Shown here: piece after piece, positions 49,901 through 64,000 of the stretch
Position numbering within the stretch: position 1 is the stretch's first letter
How the letters are laid out: each line of letters begins with the position of its first letter
NCBI GenBank assembly: GCA_022432975.1
Contig: CM039504.1
Span: 2,825,459 to 2,889,458 of the forward strand
Reading direction: 5' to 3'
DNA: 64,000 nt
Origin: Begonia masoniana
Lineage: Eukaryota; Streptophyta; Magnoliopsida; Cucurbitales; Begoniaceae
Notes under the pieces: generated by a model
The model's database searches: none
Seen by the model: the letters and a program-made list of their open reading frames with translations, nothing else
Told to the model about the DNA's origin: nothing
Translations under genes and position numbers: made by a program

Positions 49901-52900
49901 TTTGGCCTCCAAATTATGGTGAAAAGGATAATTTTCACCGTAAACTTCGATAATGGTCAAAAACAACCGTAATGTATAGATAATGGACAATTCACTCCTA
50001 CCATGTCATTTTCCGTTAAAATGACACATTTTCGTCACGTGCCTTATTTTACTACCTGACATGTCTCTCGCTCTCTTTCTCTTTCCTTCTCTCGCTCTCT
50101 CTCTCGCTCTCTTCCCACTCTACGATACTGTTTTTCTGGGTTGTTATTGCGGATTAACTAGGACAATCCGCCATTATTTTTGAAGATTCAGCTTGTAGAC
50201 TCTGAAATACTCGGCAACGACGGGTGCCATGTTCTTGATTTTGAAGCCTCAAATCTTCTTCCTCTGTTTCTCCCTCGTTTTCTCTCCTAAAAATGTTTTG
50301 CCCAATTTGCTTTCAGATCTTACGATTCAGAAAATGGAACTCGATGTATCGATTTCATCTAGAAAAAAACTTACCTCTAATTCTTCTTTAGTTTCTTCAG
50401 ATTCGTTTTTGTCTGATTTTCTTGCTGATATGAACTGGTTCTTCTTCATCTTCGCCTGTTTCTTCTCCCACAGCCCTTTCATAACCTCTAAAACCCCCAA
50501 AAATCAGATTTTCGTTCCAAACATTTTCATCTAATCCTAAATTCAATTAAATACAAATCAAACCTTGGGTAGTGATTAGTCAATAAACGTGGGCGAGACG
50601 AAGAGTGGGAAGAGAGCGAGGAAATGAGAGAGAAAGAGAGCGAGGGGTATATTAGGTAGTAAAATAGGGCACGTGACGAAAACGTATCACTTTAACGGAA
50701 AATGACACGGTAAGGGGTGAATTGCCCATTATCCATACATTACGGTTGTTTTTTGCCATTATCGAAATTTACGGTGAAAATTATCTTTTTCAACATAATT
50801 TAGGGGCCAAATTGCACTTTACCCTAATATATAATGATATCTTATGTATATGTCTTCAACTTCTACTTTCATTTTTATTATAATTTATCTTTATACCACT
50901 CAGTGTCGGCTCAATGGAAGCGCTTACCTATTGGAAATGAACCGCCTCCTGCTCGAGCGTACCATTCTCTTACTTGTATTGGATCAAATTATTTGTTGTT
51001 TGGTGGATTTGATGGGAAAGTGACCTATGGTGACCTATGGTGGTTGGTTCCAGAAGGTACTATAACTTGCATGGTGGGACAACTCAATTGAGTAATTAAC
51101 TCATAAAGATATTATATAAATTTTTGTGCATCAATTAACTCTTTAGCTGGAGCACTTGAAATCCAAATCCTCGTGTGATATACCTTGTTCTCAATTGCTT
51201 TATATGTTTTTTTTATATCGATAAGAGAGTAAGTTAATGAAATAAAAGAAAAGAAGAGGATTGAGCTACCTCAAATGGTTTATATGTGTCTTGCAAAGTA
51301 CGTATGTTTTATGTGGTTCTCTCACACTATCTTGTGTTTATTTTAAATCTTGGTTCGAATTGCCAACCTTTACATTTGTTGTAGAGGACCCTATGGTAAA
51401 GAAGTTAGCTGCATCATCTCCAAACAATGTTCAAGAAAATAAGGATGTGGTATCAGAAACTCCCAGTGTCCAATATGGACTAAAGGTAAAATAATATATG
51501 AGAGGCATGGAAGACAATATTTTGACTAGTTATGTTTTTAATTAATTGAGCAACATCAATCTGACGTTAGGTAACGATAAACTAATTCATTACTTGGTAA
51601 TAATTGAAGATATCTCTATTCAGATCATAATTCTACTCGAGTAAAAACAGTCCATAAGATTTTCTTCTTTTTTTTTTTACTTTCTAAGTTCATGTACTAC
51701 ATTTCTTCTTCCTAACAGGACACACACAGTAAAACATCTGCACTCTCAGAATTGCAATCAAAATTTGGGATTTCAGTTTCACTCACTGGTTCAGGGTCTC
51801 CATTTTTAGACGTGATGGCAGACAGGGAGTTTCTTGACCTTGCTTTTACTTTGACCAAGGAAAGAGTTTCTACCAATGAAGTAAATTCACAAAGTCAGGT
51901 AGTTGGATGCATTTTGGAAGAATTACTAGCTAGGAGTATTCTTATTCTTTCCGGTTGGAAAGTGATAGCAATTACTCGATGTGTCTTGTTTCTAATGGAC
52001 GATTGTTTAACAAGAAACTTTAACTGTGCACGTGTGGGGAGTATGTTCAAACTAAGTTTAAAATGTACAAAAGGAATTAATCCACACAAAAAACAAACCA
52101 CAACACTTGAAAAGCACCTTCAGATTTTGGACCAAGTCTATTGAATTAAAAATAACGGATGTTTTATGATTCTCACTTCATTTTACATTTTGATAAATAA
52201 ACACGGTAGTTTCTAACCAAGAAAAACAATTTCCATATGACAAAATTCTCTATGGTTAAAGGCAATTCAGGCACTTCGTCAGCACTGGGGGAAGTCTACT
52301 CCAAATTCAATTCCAATTAAAGAACTAGGGCCCTTGCTTCGAGATTACCAGCGTCTGATTACCAGTATTTATTTGTAAGTTCTTTTTCCACTCTTTTTGG
52401 TCAGTTAACTGATGTGATTACATGAAGAGAAATTTACCTCACAGCCAAATATAAGCTAAAGACATTTTGTCTCCTTTTAAGCCCTTCGCTTCTTGGTACC
52501 CATTCTTTTCATTCATTAGAAACTAGATTGTACAGCAGTTGAGTCCAGATCATATCCAACACTCTGTTATTTGTACTTTAATGCATCGGTTCGGTAATTG
52601 AATTGGAAATCAAAAGGATCTCTTGAATTTTTATTTGTTAAGAAAATGGACACTTTCGAGTTTGATGAATTTTGTTTATAAATTTATTAGACTGATCATT
52701 GATCAATATCCTTATTTTCAATGTCTTCTTGACATGATAATCCAAATGGCAGATCTGATCTGCAATACACTAATAATAGTCTTCTCGGAAAGGATGCTTA
52801 CCGATTTTATCATCTGAAAGACGTCAATCAGGTATGAATTTCTCAGGTTTTCTTGTAAATTTGGTGTATGTTTAACCTTATGTTGAGGGAGTAAACGACA

Positions 52901-53570
52901 AAGTTATTTTTTGGGAAGAATAGTGTTTAAGAGAAAGGTGAGATTGTTAGGGTCATGGTAGAGAAAATTTAAATGATTTTTAACGAAGCTTAACAATCTT
53001 TTGGGATAGGTAAATAAAAAAAATCATAAAACTCTATTTATTTTCCGTTACCTTTAATTTATCCAGACATTTTCTTGCATCCATGGAAAGGCCTCCACAT
53101 GATTGAAATGATCTAATTTCTGTAAAGCACGATTAGATAAAAAAAAAAGTAGATTGCTTGGTATGATTTCATGTTTCCTTACAAGTGGATATTGTTAATC
53201 AACAACCATCAATTTATGTCTCTGCTGCGATGCTAGAAAAAATAGATTTTGAGTTTAAATTCTTGTCATTTGACTTGGATATTAAATTCAAATGTTTCAC
53301 ATGTAATAACGTTTTCCTACGTTTAAATAAACATTTTTAAGTGATTAGATTAGCCTGAGCTAATGACTTTTGCTATGAACATAAATTGTTGCATATGGAT
53401 GAAAGTGGAGAGTTTAAATATATCACTACACAGACATTGCAGCCGTCTGGACTTACTTCTTCTGCGTATATAGTTCCTTCTTAATTTGTTTTTTACTTTG
53501 CCTTTAGCTTCGAATGGACGATATACCTGAGTTATTGGCAGAGTACAAACAACTTCTTCCCGAAACGTAA
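40947..53570 (+). CDS. Kelch-repeat (galactose-oxidase-like propeller) protein
   Basis: Kelch beta-propeller protein of plants, probably a protein-interaction module; substrate unknown. Exons used once: 40947-41008, 41098-41195; then the cassette; then 48799-48883, 50904-51056, 51385-51485, 51719-51898, 52262-52374, 52753-52831, 53508-53570. The seven-exon cassette occurs twice: copy a 43903-44041, 44134-44162, 44306-44402, 44488-44543, 44647-44754, 44944-44996, 45555-45650; copy b 46767-46905, 46998-47026, 47170-47266, 47352-47407, 47512-47619, 47809-47861, 48421-48516. With one cassette the CDS is 1512 nt, 503 residues. Kelch blades are clear: [58 protein letters not shown] helical C-terminal part follows ([27 protein letters not shown]). 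Copy a exon 7 joined to copy b exon 1 shifts the frame and meets a TAG in the next exon. Intron 1 has a GC donor (CGCAG|GCAAAT); the others are GT-AG. Confidence 0.88.
43054..45919 (+). repeat. Tandem duplication, copy a (kelch exons 3-9)
   Basis: A 2866-bp unit that starts at ggttcgttgtact and ends at aaatctttttct. It holds part of intron 2, exons 3-9 and part of intron 9. It is followed head-to-tail, without spacer, by copy b. All seven exons are open and splice sites are intact. Differences from copy b are scattered single bases and small indels. Confidence 0.93.
43203..43445 (+). repeat. 118-bp tandem repeat with GTCGACC words in kelch intron 2
   Basis: Two units beginning ggtagatcgcaccggtcg (43203) and ggtagaccgcgcccgtcg (43321), plus a partial third, each with a second GACCC word about 30 bp on. 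Part of a longer repeat-like sequence that seems to run from about 42560 to 43800. The same units recur in copy b near 46067 and 46185. Confidence 0.65.
45920..48787 (+). repeat. Tandem duplication, copy b (kelch exons 3-9)
   Basis: A 2868-bp second unit. Exons match copy a; the only difference I found in exon 3 is a silent Arg codon change (cgg to agg). The donor after exon 7 is GTGGAA here and GTGAAA in copy a. The unit's right edge runs into the unique end of intron 9 and exon 10. T-rich sequence sits at both breakpoints and could have supplied microhomology. Confidence 0.93.
49501..49560 (+). repeat. 30-bp tandem repeat in kelch intron 10
   Basis: Two nearly identical 30-bp units, starting tggtagtaattttagtggga, followed by degenerate partial copies of the 'ttagtgggaggtta' core to about 49620. 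Confidence 0.8.
49888..50824. mobile_element. Mutator-like (MULE) element in kelch intron 10
   Basis: A 937-bp element with long terminal inverted repeats: the left end (GAGTGAAATGCAATTTGG...) matches the reverse complement of the right end (GGGTAAAGTGCAATTTGG...) for about 200-240 bp. The flanks carry a perfect 9-bp target duplication, taatatata, at 49879-49887 and 50825-50833. Long inverted repeats plus a 9-bp duplication are the hallmarks of Mutator-like elements. No transposase is present, so it is non-autonomous. The core between the repeats (about 50130-50590) is gene-like on the minus strand. Confidence 0.92.
50375..50482 (-). pseudogene. Possible captured exon inside the MULE
   Basis: On the minus strand an ATG at 50482 opens 36 codons of basic, polar sequence ([16 protein letters not shown]...) that end exactly at a good donor, GAG|GTAAGT, at 50375. 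Farther on (about 50250-50210) another stretch reads in frame as [14 protein letters not shown]. The composition differs from the AT-rich host intron. I do not recognise the parent gene. This would fit a Pack-MULE that took up a host gene start, but it could be chance. Confidence 0.35.
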
Positions 53571-54028
53571 ATTGTGAAAATGGTAAGTTCTCTTTTTTAA
53601 TTTACTATCGAGTTTTTTTTTTTTTTTGCTTGGAACTGAATTGACAGGATTGATGTTGTACTTTTTTTGTAGCCTATAAATACTACTATTATTATTATTA
53701 TTATCATTATTTATATTTTATGGTTTGATTTAGCTGGATTGTTCTTATGTAGCTAGTAGTTAGTGCAGTCTGCAGATGAATTTTAAGTTTATTTTTGAGA
53801 ATTATCTCCCTCTCTCTCAATAGTAGTCTGTTTTTTTTTTTAATATATAAAAGAGATCGATTTGTTTTCCTCTTCCCTGAATATTATAACGCCACAACAA
53901 ATAATCCAGAACCTTGACTGGCACAGATTATTGAGATATCAACAAATACAATTGGCACACTAATAAATAAATAAAATTACATGACTTCTTTTTATTGGTG
54001 GGATTTCAAAAAAAAAAAAAAAAAAACC

Positions 54029-54893
54029 TTAGTGTAGAGATTCTAGGATTTTACTCATCTCCTCCAGCTTCTTCAGTCTTGATCTCTCACTCTCCCTTAG
54101 CAGCTATTTCACAGAGAAAATTCCAAGGTCAAATTCCCTCCTAACTCATCTTTTGTTGCATCGAAGACTGGTATTGTTGAAAACTGTTTTCTCGATTTTA
54201 GAAACAATTTTCTAACAGTGTTCATATCACCAATGACCGTATCGCATTTATTTACTGAAAACAGTTTTTCGTAAACATTGAGTTGAGATAGCTTTTGTGA
54301 AACAAAAAGAAGATCAAACGTTTAAGAATGGTATACCTCCATTAATGTGTCGATTAGCTGAGACTTTTCTCTGCTTTTTTCGTTGAATATTTCAATTAAA
54401 TATTTATATTCCTTTTCCTGTTAACAATTTCCAACATTAAGAGTTAATTAATTACACGTTAATGTTTTGGTAATTTAAAAGAAATTTACAAATTTATGAC
54501 CTTCTTCTGGCAGCTTTGTCCCAGTGATTTGAGCTCCCTGTTGGCTATATCAATCTTTTTTCTTACATTTGCAACTTCCTTTTTACTTGGATCTGTCATT
54601 ACTTCAAGCTCCTGTATTTTATTTCTCAAAAATCAGGAAATAACTATACGAATTGTTAATTAATGAAGAGGGGAAGAACGTACTTCCCAAATCTCCGACA
54701 ATCGTCTCGTCTCTTCTTCGGCACGTCCCAAATGCAGTTCGACTTTCTCTTTCACCTCCATTTTCTTCTTCTGAATCTCTTCTTCTCTTGCTTGGAAGGT
54801 GGATACGGCATTTTCTTCCTCCTTTTCATTTTCCTCCATTTCCATTGTCGTTCTTCCACTACTCCCTCCACTCCTCAACGTCATTTTCTGCAT
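54029..54893 (-). CDS. DUF662 / RAB6-interacting golgin-like coiled-coil protein
   Basis: A small coiled-coil protein of the plant DUF662 (GORAB-like) family, molecular role unsettled. Four exons on the minus strand: 54893-54684, 54611-54501, 54417-54337, 54103-54029, totalling 477 nt, 158 residues, all in frame with GT-AG introns. The family core is clear: an N-terminal charged helix (AREEEIQKKKMEVKEKVE), then KKEVANVRKKIDIANRELK, QKKEKEYKYLIEIFNEK, and the end SERSRLKKLEEMSKILESLH. No signal peptide or membrane segment. It is transcribed towards the kelch gene, with about 460 bp between the two stop codons. Arabidopsis relatives from memory are At2g36410 and At3g52920. Confidence 0.88.
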
Positions 54894-56426
54894 CTCTCTC
54901 GCTCTCTCTCTGGGTTACCTTCCTTTCTCTTTCCTCCAACTTCTTATCAAACCCACATTCATGTCTACACTACAGATCCTATATATATTCACATCAACTG
55001 TGCTATCATGAAAGCTTTGCTTTTGCTTCAAAACTCTCTATCTGTCTCCCTCTTTCTCTCTCTAGGACTTTGCTTGCTCTGGAGAATGTGCGGGTGGGTA
55101 AAAGAAATGTAGGGAAGCGACTCTTGACAACTAAGATGCTGTAGTGAACAAGGTTTTGCATTCATAATCCGATAGTCATCGTCATACACGGAGTAGTTGA
55201 ACTAACAACCTTACAAAAATAGCCTTTTCTTTCTATTCCTCTAGATTGATTGCTTAAGAAAAGCAACTCATTGGGTCAGCCTTTGCTTCAAGCAAGACCA
55301 TTAATAAATAAATCAAGCGTTATAATTTTATACTCTACGTGATTGTGACCGCACTGAGGCAGTAGTTTTAGACTGCATTGAGTATAAAGAGGACACTAAC
55401 TACACGTATCATCAGTTATTAGTGGAGCTGATTAATTATTTATCAAATAACCCAGAATGTCATGATTTATATTATGGAAAATGGATATATTAATAGTATA
55501 TCTATTCATTCATAATTTAAGACGGGAGATAAAGTGTCACATGAAACGTTCACTCTTGTTAAACTAGCATAAATTCAAGCTGCAGAGAGCGCATGAATTT
55601 ATGAGATTATAAATGGGCTTTTTGGGCCGCTTAGTCAGCATGGGTTATAGGAAGTTCTAAGGCCCATTAAAGGAGGCCCCTCCTGGTCTGAGCTGATGAG
55701 CAAGACTTCCAAGCGATCAACGAAAAGCAACGTCGGGAAGAGTTAGGAAAAGAGGAGGGACCAGAGAGAGAGAGAGAGAGAAGAGGATTGGGAAGAGCGA
55801 AAAATGATGACCGAAATTATAAATGAAACGCCGAGAGAAAAGTGAATCAGCTGACGAAATGACTTAGCTGCCCCTCCCTTCTCCCTCTTTTTCTTCTTCT
55901 TCTTCTTCTTCTTCTTCCTTCTGCGGCGCCAGTTTTGCTGCTGCTAGCTTTTATCCGAGAGACTGTTTTTGAACTTAATAGGCTCCTGGTTTAAGGTTTG
56001 TTCTGTGCTTTCCTTGATTTTTTTGGATTTTCTCTTCCAGGTTAATCGCGTTCGCTTTACGTCGTTCTCTTGATTGCATCATTGAGTTACTGTGGAGAAT
56101 AAAAATAATAGAGGAAGTGAGGATTGTCTTGAGTAATTTTGATGTGAGAATGAGTTCGGAAATGCTTGCTTTGAATGTAGTTTGAATGAGTCCAACCGAG
56201 TCCAAGTAGACTCAGTTTACTGGTTTTTTACTCGGATCCGGTTCTTGACCAGTCCACCTACGTTATCGATTTCATTTTTTTGATTCTCTGATGGTTTCCT
56301 TTTTTTTCGATTCATAAAGCTACTCTGGTTACTGCATTTTGTACTGAATACGTCTTACTCTTTGTTCAGTGCCTTACTGCCTTTAGTCGCTGGACGAGTG
56401 AAGTGCGGCCATTTCATCTGCACTTG
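54894..56426. other. Divergent promoter region and CDKA 5' leader
   Basis: Contains the CT-rich leader of the golgin-like gene up to about 55.1 kb, AT-rich spacer, then the CDKA promoter and leader. Simple repeats are (GA)n at about 55769-55782 and (CTT)n at about 55891-55917. A leader intron before the ATG is likely but I cannot fix its ends. No other gene seen. Confidence 0.5.
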
Positions 56427-60713
<4,287 letters not shown>

Positions 60714-63008
60714 TGTCTTCATCAAATCTTTCCCGGCAAAGAAAGTGTTTATAATATCTTGGTCCAGCATTTTAATGGTTTTGATTGTGTGATAAACGTG
60801 TGATTTCTTTATTATGGGTTCCATTTTCTTTTTCTTGTTTCAATTCGTGCACTCAATTCGGTTTGTGTTAATTTGGTTTGAGCAGATACATTGGTGTCAA
60901 GTAGAAAGCTTCCTTCTCCCTCAGTTACATTGTCCTAAAGATATATACGTAAGTGACCATTTCTCATATTGGCTTTTGTGGTTAATTGTCCTTGTTTTGC
61001 TTGTATATTATGATACTTCAGTTATGTCCTCCTCCTAGTCTTTCTTTCTCGCAATATTTGTGCTGATTTACTTTCTGTTTTTTTGGGGGGTATATAAAGA
61101 GAAACACCAAAATTCCATGTTTATATGTTATGTGTAGATTTACGCATCGAATTTTTCGTTTCTTGTGTCTATTTGTGGTGTCGGCTCAACATTGCTTTAG
61201 TATGAAAAAAGGAACATGTAGTCAGAAAATTAATCTTTGAATATTGATGTTTTGGCTTTTTTTTTCTCATTTTTTTTTGTCACGTTTCATTTTTTAAATA
61301 TTTGATTTATTTTCTAGTGTTTATATTTTATTATTAAAAAATAAAAACTAAATCAAGAACAAACAAAAAGAAGGGGTTGTTTTCCTTTGGGAAATTTTAT
61401 GATTCATGCCCGTGAATCAAAAACTTTGGTGATTCGACATATAACCATTGGTTTCTTAAAAGATATTTGTTAAAAGTTGTGGCTCACTAGCGCACTACGT
61501 GGTTGGTCTTTGTCAAAAATTGCATCTTTCTTACATTAAAAGCAAACGTGTACAATATATATATATGTACATGTGTTTATTTAGATGGACAGATAAGTCA
61601 GATATGGGAAAAAGACATATCTAAATACTGTAAAATTACTGAAAAGGCTTTGATTTATTCTCTAAATGTACACTTGCTATGTAATAAAAATGTCATCCAA
61701 GAGTTTCGACCACATGAATAGACGACCCACCTTGAGAAGTTGATCAGAGTTGTGGAAATGAAAAAATTGCACGTATAATGTCTAAATGTTATTGGCAGAC
61801 CTTTCTAAAAGAAGTTACATTACACCTACCCAATAAATACATCGTTAAAAATAGAGTTATTTTGTCCACACCTAAAACCATATATTCTTTGTAAAAATAA
61901 ATTTTTTGGATATTAACATCCTAATATAATTCTACATTTCTTTTCTGGGCAGATTTAACCAAGATAATTTCAATTTCCATTAAAGGATTCAAAAAAATAT
62001 GTTTTTTTATGTTAAAATAAGTGGGTTAAGTATCTCTTGCTCTAGTAGGAGATTTTTCTTTGGATTCACAAAATAATTTAAGAAAAAAACACATAAGAGA
62101 GGAAAATAAATTAAAGAAATTATAAATTTTTGTTGTAATTAGAAAAAAATTAATTGATGAAAAAAACAATACGGAGAGAGAGATGTGGTCTGGTCTTCTT
62201 CTTCAATCAAATCGACCGGTTCTATTTTCCACGACTTCAGAAAAACATTAGTCGTGATCCGACTCTGCGATGTCTTTCCCTGAAAACTTCTTCGCACTTT
62301 TCTTTGATTCGTTGATATTTCTCTCTTTACCTTGAGGATATCCATTTCTGCTCAACAACGTTAAACTGATAGGCCTGTTTTTCCAGCTCTTTTCTGTTTT
62401 TGCTATTTTTGTTAATTTTCTATCTGGGTTTTCGCTCTCACCTGCCCTGCTTTCTTCTTCGATGTTTATGTGGCAAGAAATTTTACCCAGGAGTTTATAA
62501 TTTGCTTTCATCGGTAATTCCGGCTGTGTCTTTTTTTTTTTGTGTGGAATGTAATGAATCACGTGACTTTGCCCTCCATTGATTTACTTCTGAGTATCTA
62601 TGATTTTGTTGATTAGTTATTCTGGTTGGTTTTCTATTTTCCTTTTTTATTTTGGAAAAGTTTTAATCTGCAATCGATTGCAAATATACAATTTTTGATT
62701 TTGCTAGAGTCGGCAACTTTTAGTTTGTAATTTTGGCCCTGTTCTTTTTGGGAATCTAGATCGAGATAGAATCACAGATGAGCAAAGTATGAGATTTTTA
62801 GTTTTGTAAGGGGCCTGGGTCTCGTTTTTTTGTAGTTTGTCGTTTGTGCATCTCTTTGTATCAAAGTCCATGAAATATCATGTTTGACCAATTCTATGTG
62901 TTTCTAATGTACTTTCATTTCTCTTATCTGTATAATTTTGACGTTGTAGAAACATTTTCCATGTTTTTATGCTGATCTTTTATCATAATTGACGTATCCT
63001 TTGGTGCA
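60714..63008. other. Intergenic DNA and invertase promoter/leader
   Basis: AT-rich, no gene seen to about 62.1 kb; a short (AT)n run lies near 61555. From about 62.16 kb the sequence becomes CT-rich and leader-like. A splice acceptor (ggtgcag) at 63009 ends a probable leader intron just before the invertase coding region. Confidence 0.5.
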
Positions 63009-63086
63009 GAGTCTAGATTCTGCTTCTATTAATTTGGGCAAAAGGGTTTATAAGAATTTTTCTAGTCAAAGTTTGCAGTTGTGCCA

Positions 63087-64000
63087 ATGGGCACTTCTGG
63101 AGCAGCTCTGCATACTTTTTCGGGGGTTGTACCACACATATCATGTGCCAATCCACACTTTAGAAGGTTAAATTCCTCAATCCGTACTAAGTTTCGAGTG
63201 AAATATGTGAATAAAAGGCTCTCAAAGACTTCTTATTTGTTCAATTTGCCAAGAATACTAAACAATCAACCTCGAGGGATTGATGGAGACTTGTATGGGC
63301 GAAGGACAGCTAAACGATACTGGCACTTCAGTTGCAAATGTCAAAATTCAGAAAATTTGAGTGGAGTTAGTAGGGAATATGAAAATGGAGCATGGTTTGT
63401 AGATGGAGCAAAGAAATTAGTGGTCAATGGCCCTGATGCTTTGGAGTTTCAGGATGTTCAACTATTGGAACAAAAAATGAAGGTATTCTATCTAATGAGG
63501 CAAATGGAACTGCTCAAGAGACCTTTCGCAATATTAGCATTCATTCCATAGAAGATGAAGCGTGGGACTTGCTACGTGAGTCCATGGTTTATTATTGCGG
63601 TAGTCCGATTGGAACAATTGCTGCTAAAGACCCAACGAACTCCAATTTGTCAAATTACGATCAGGTCTTTATACGCGACTTCGTACCTTCTGCTATAGCA
63701 TTTTTGCTGAAGGGAGAGTATGATATTGTTCGGAGTTTCATCCTTAACACACTTCAATTGCAGGTAATAAAATTATGTGGATTGATTAAACCTGGAATAA
63801 TAACCCATATGCGTGATCTTGTTTTTTGAATTGCACATGGAAATGTTTATTTCTATGCTTTCAGCTTATACTTCTAATGATATGAAATCTGCAGAGCTGG
63901 GAGAAAACAATGGACTGTCACAGTCCAGGGCAAGGGTTGATGCCTGCAAGTTTTAAGGTGCGGACAGTCCCATTAGATGGGGATGATTCAGCAACAGAAG
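63087..64000 (+). CDS. Alkaline/neutral invertase, organelle type (5' part, frameshifted)
   Basis: Hydrolyses sucrose to glucose and fructose (GH100). Exon 1 is 63087-63763 and exon 2 starts at 63895 and runs off the window. The N-terminus is Ser/Arg-rich with few acidic residues ([14 protein letters not shown]...), like a plastid or mitochondrial transit peptide of the INVE/InvC group. The catalytic domain opens with [19 protein letters not shown], then [20 protein letters not shown], and in exon 2 [20 protein letters not shown]. The start was set at the ATG at 63087. The N-terminal part (to about 63480) and the catalytic part (from about 63490) are in different frames: at a six-A run (63472-63477) one base seems to be missing. 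As given the frame would stop at 63549-63551. This is either a real null allele or a homopolymer error. The C-terminal two thirds lie outside the window. Confidence 0.85.

Noticed and set aside
50229..50534. 101-codon + strand frame inside the MULE
   Set aside because: Hydrophobic, Phe/Ser-rich and antisense to a better candidate exon with a splice donor; looks like chance.
51340..51375. GGTTCGAATTGCC as a tRNA T-arm
   Set aside because: No matching acceptor stem, D-arm or anticodon arm around it; it lies in a kelch intron.
54653..55144. 163-codon + strand open frame rich in Ser, Leu and Phe
   Set aside because: It is antisense to the golgin-like first exon and its pyrimidine-rich leader; the composition follows from the CT-rich strand.

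Overview
This is a stretch of nuclear genome from a flowering plant, almost certainly a eudicot. Genes are split by many short GT-AG introns, intergenic DNA is AT-rich, there are no operons, and every gene has a clear plant family. I could not fix the species from sequence alone. Exon boundaries below were read by eye from splice sites, reading-frame continuity and family motifs. For each multi-exon gene the exon lengths add up to an intact frame unless stated.

Layout. 1-2.6 kb is repeat debris: a Ty1-copia RNase H remnant with its LTR, then a fragment of a glycosyltransferase 64 (GINT1-like) gene interrupted by a solo LTR. 3.7-4.7 kb (+) is an intronless matrix metalloproteinase. 5.0-15.7 kb (-) is a 16-exon cytosolic-type pyruvate kinase; one intron holds a gypsy-like element that itself contains a solo LTR. 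16.5-18.2 kb (-) is an OTU-type deubiquitinase. 18.3-22.6 kb has no gene I can see. 24.0-33.4 kb (+) is a 19-exon DEMETER/ROS1-family 5-methylcytosine DNA glycosylase. 33.4-36.5 kb holds LTR-like sequence and an orphan promoter. 36.5-38.8 kb (+) is a small nucleolar RRM protein (NIFK-like). 39.3-39.9 kb (-) is an unrecognised single-exon ORF. 40.9-53.6 kb (+) is a kelch-repeat gene carrying a 2.87-kb internal tandem duplication of seven exons and a Mutator-like element. 54.0-54.9 kb (-) is a DUF662/RAB6-interacting golgin-like coiled-coil gene. 56.4-60.7 kb (+) is the PSTAIRE cyclin-dependent kinase CDKA. 63.1 kb to the window end (+) is the 5' part of an alkaline/neutral invertase with an apparent one-base frameshift.

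The genes do not form one pathway; they are housekeeping and regulatory genes (glycolysis, DNA demethylation, cell cycle, ribosome biogenesis, sucrose cleavage). Several have Arabidopsis relatives that I recall lying near each other on chromosomes 2, 3 and 5, so the window looks like an old conserved block. The most unusual item is the kelch exon-cassette duplication: both copies are intact, but reading them in series breaks the frame, so a normal protein requires the spliceosome to use only one copy of each duplicated exon.
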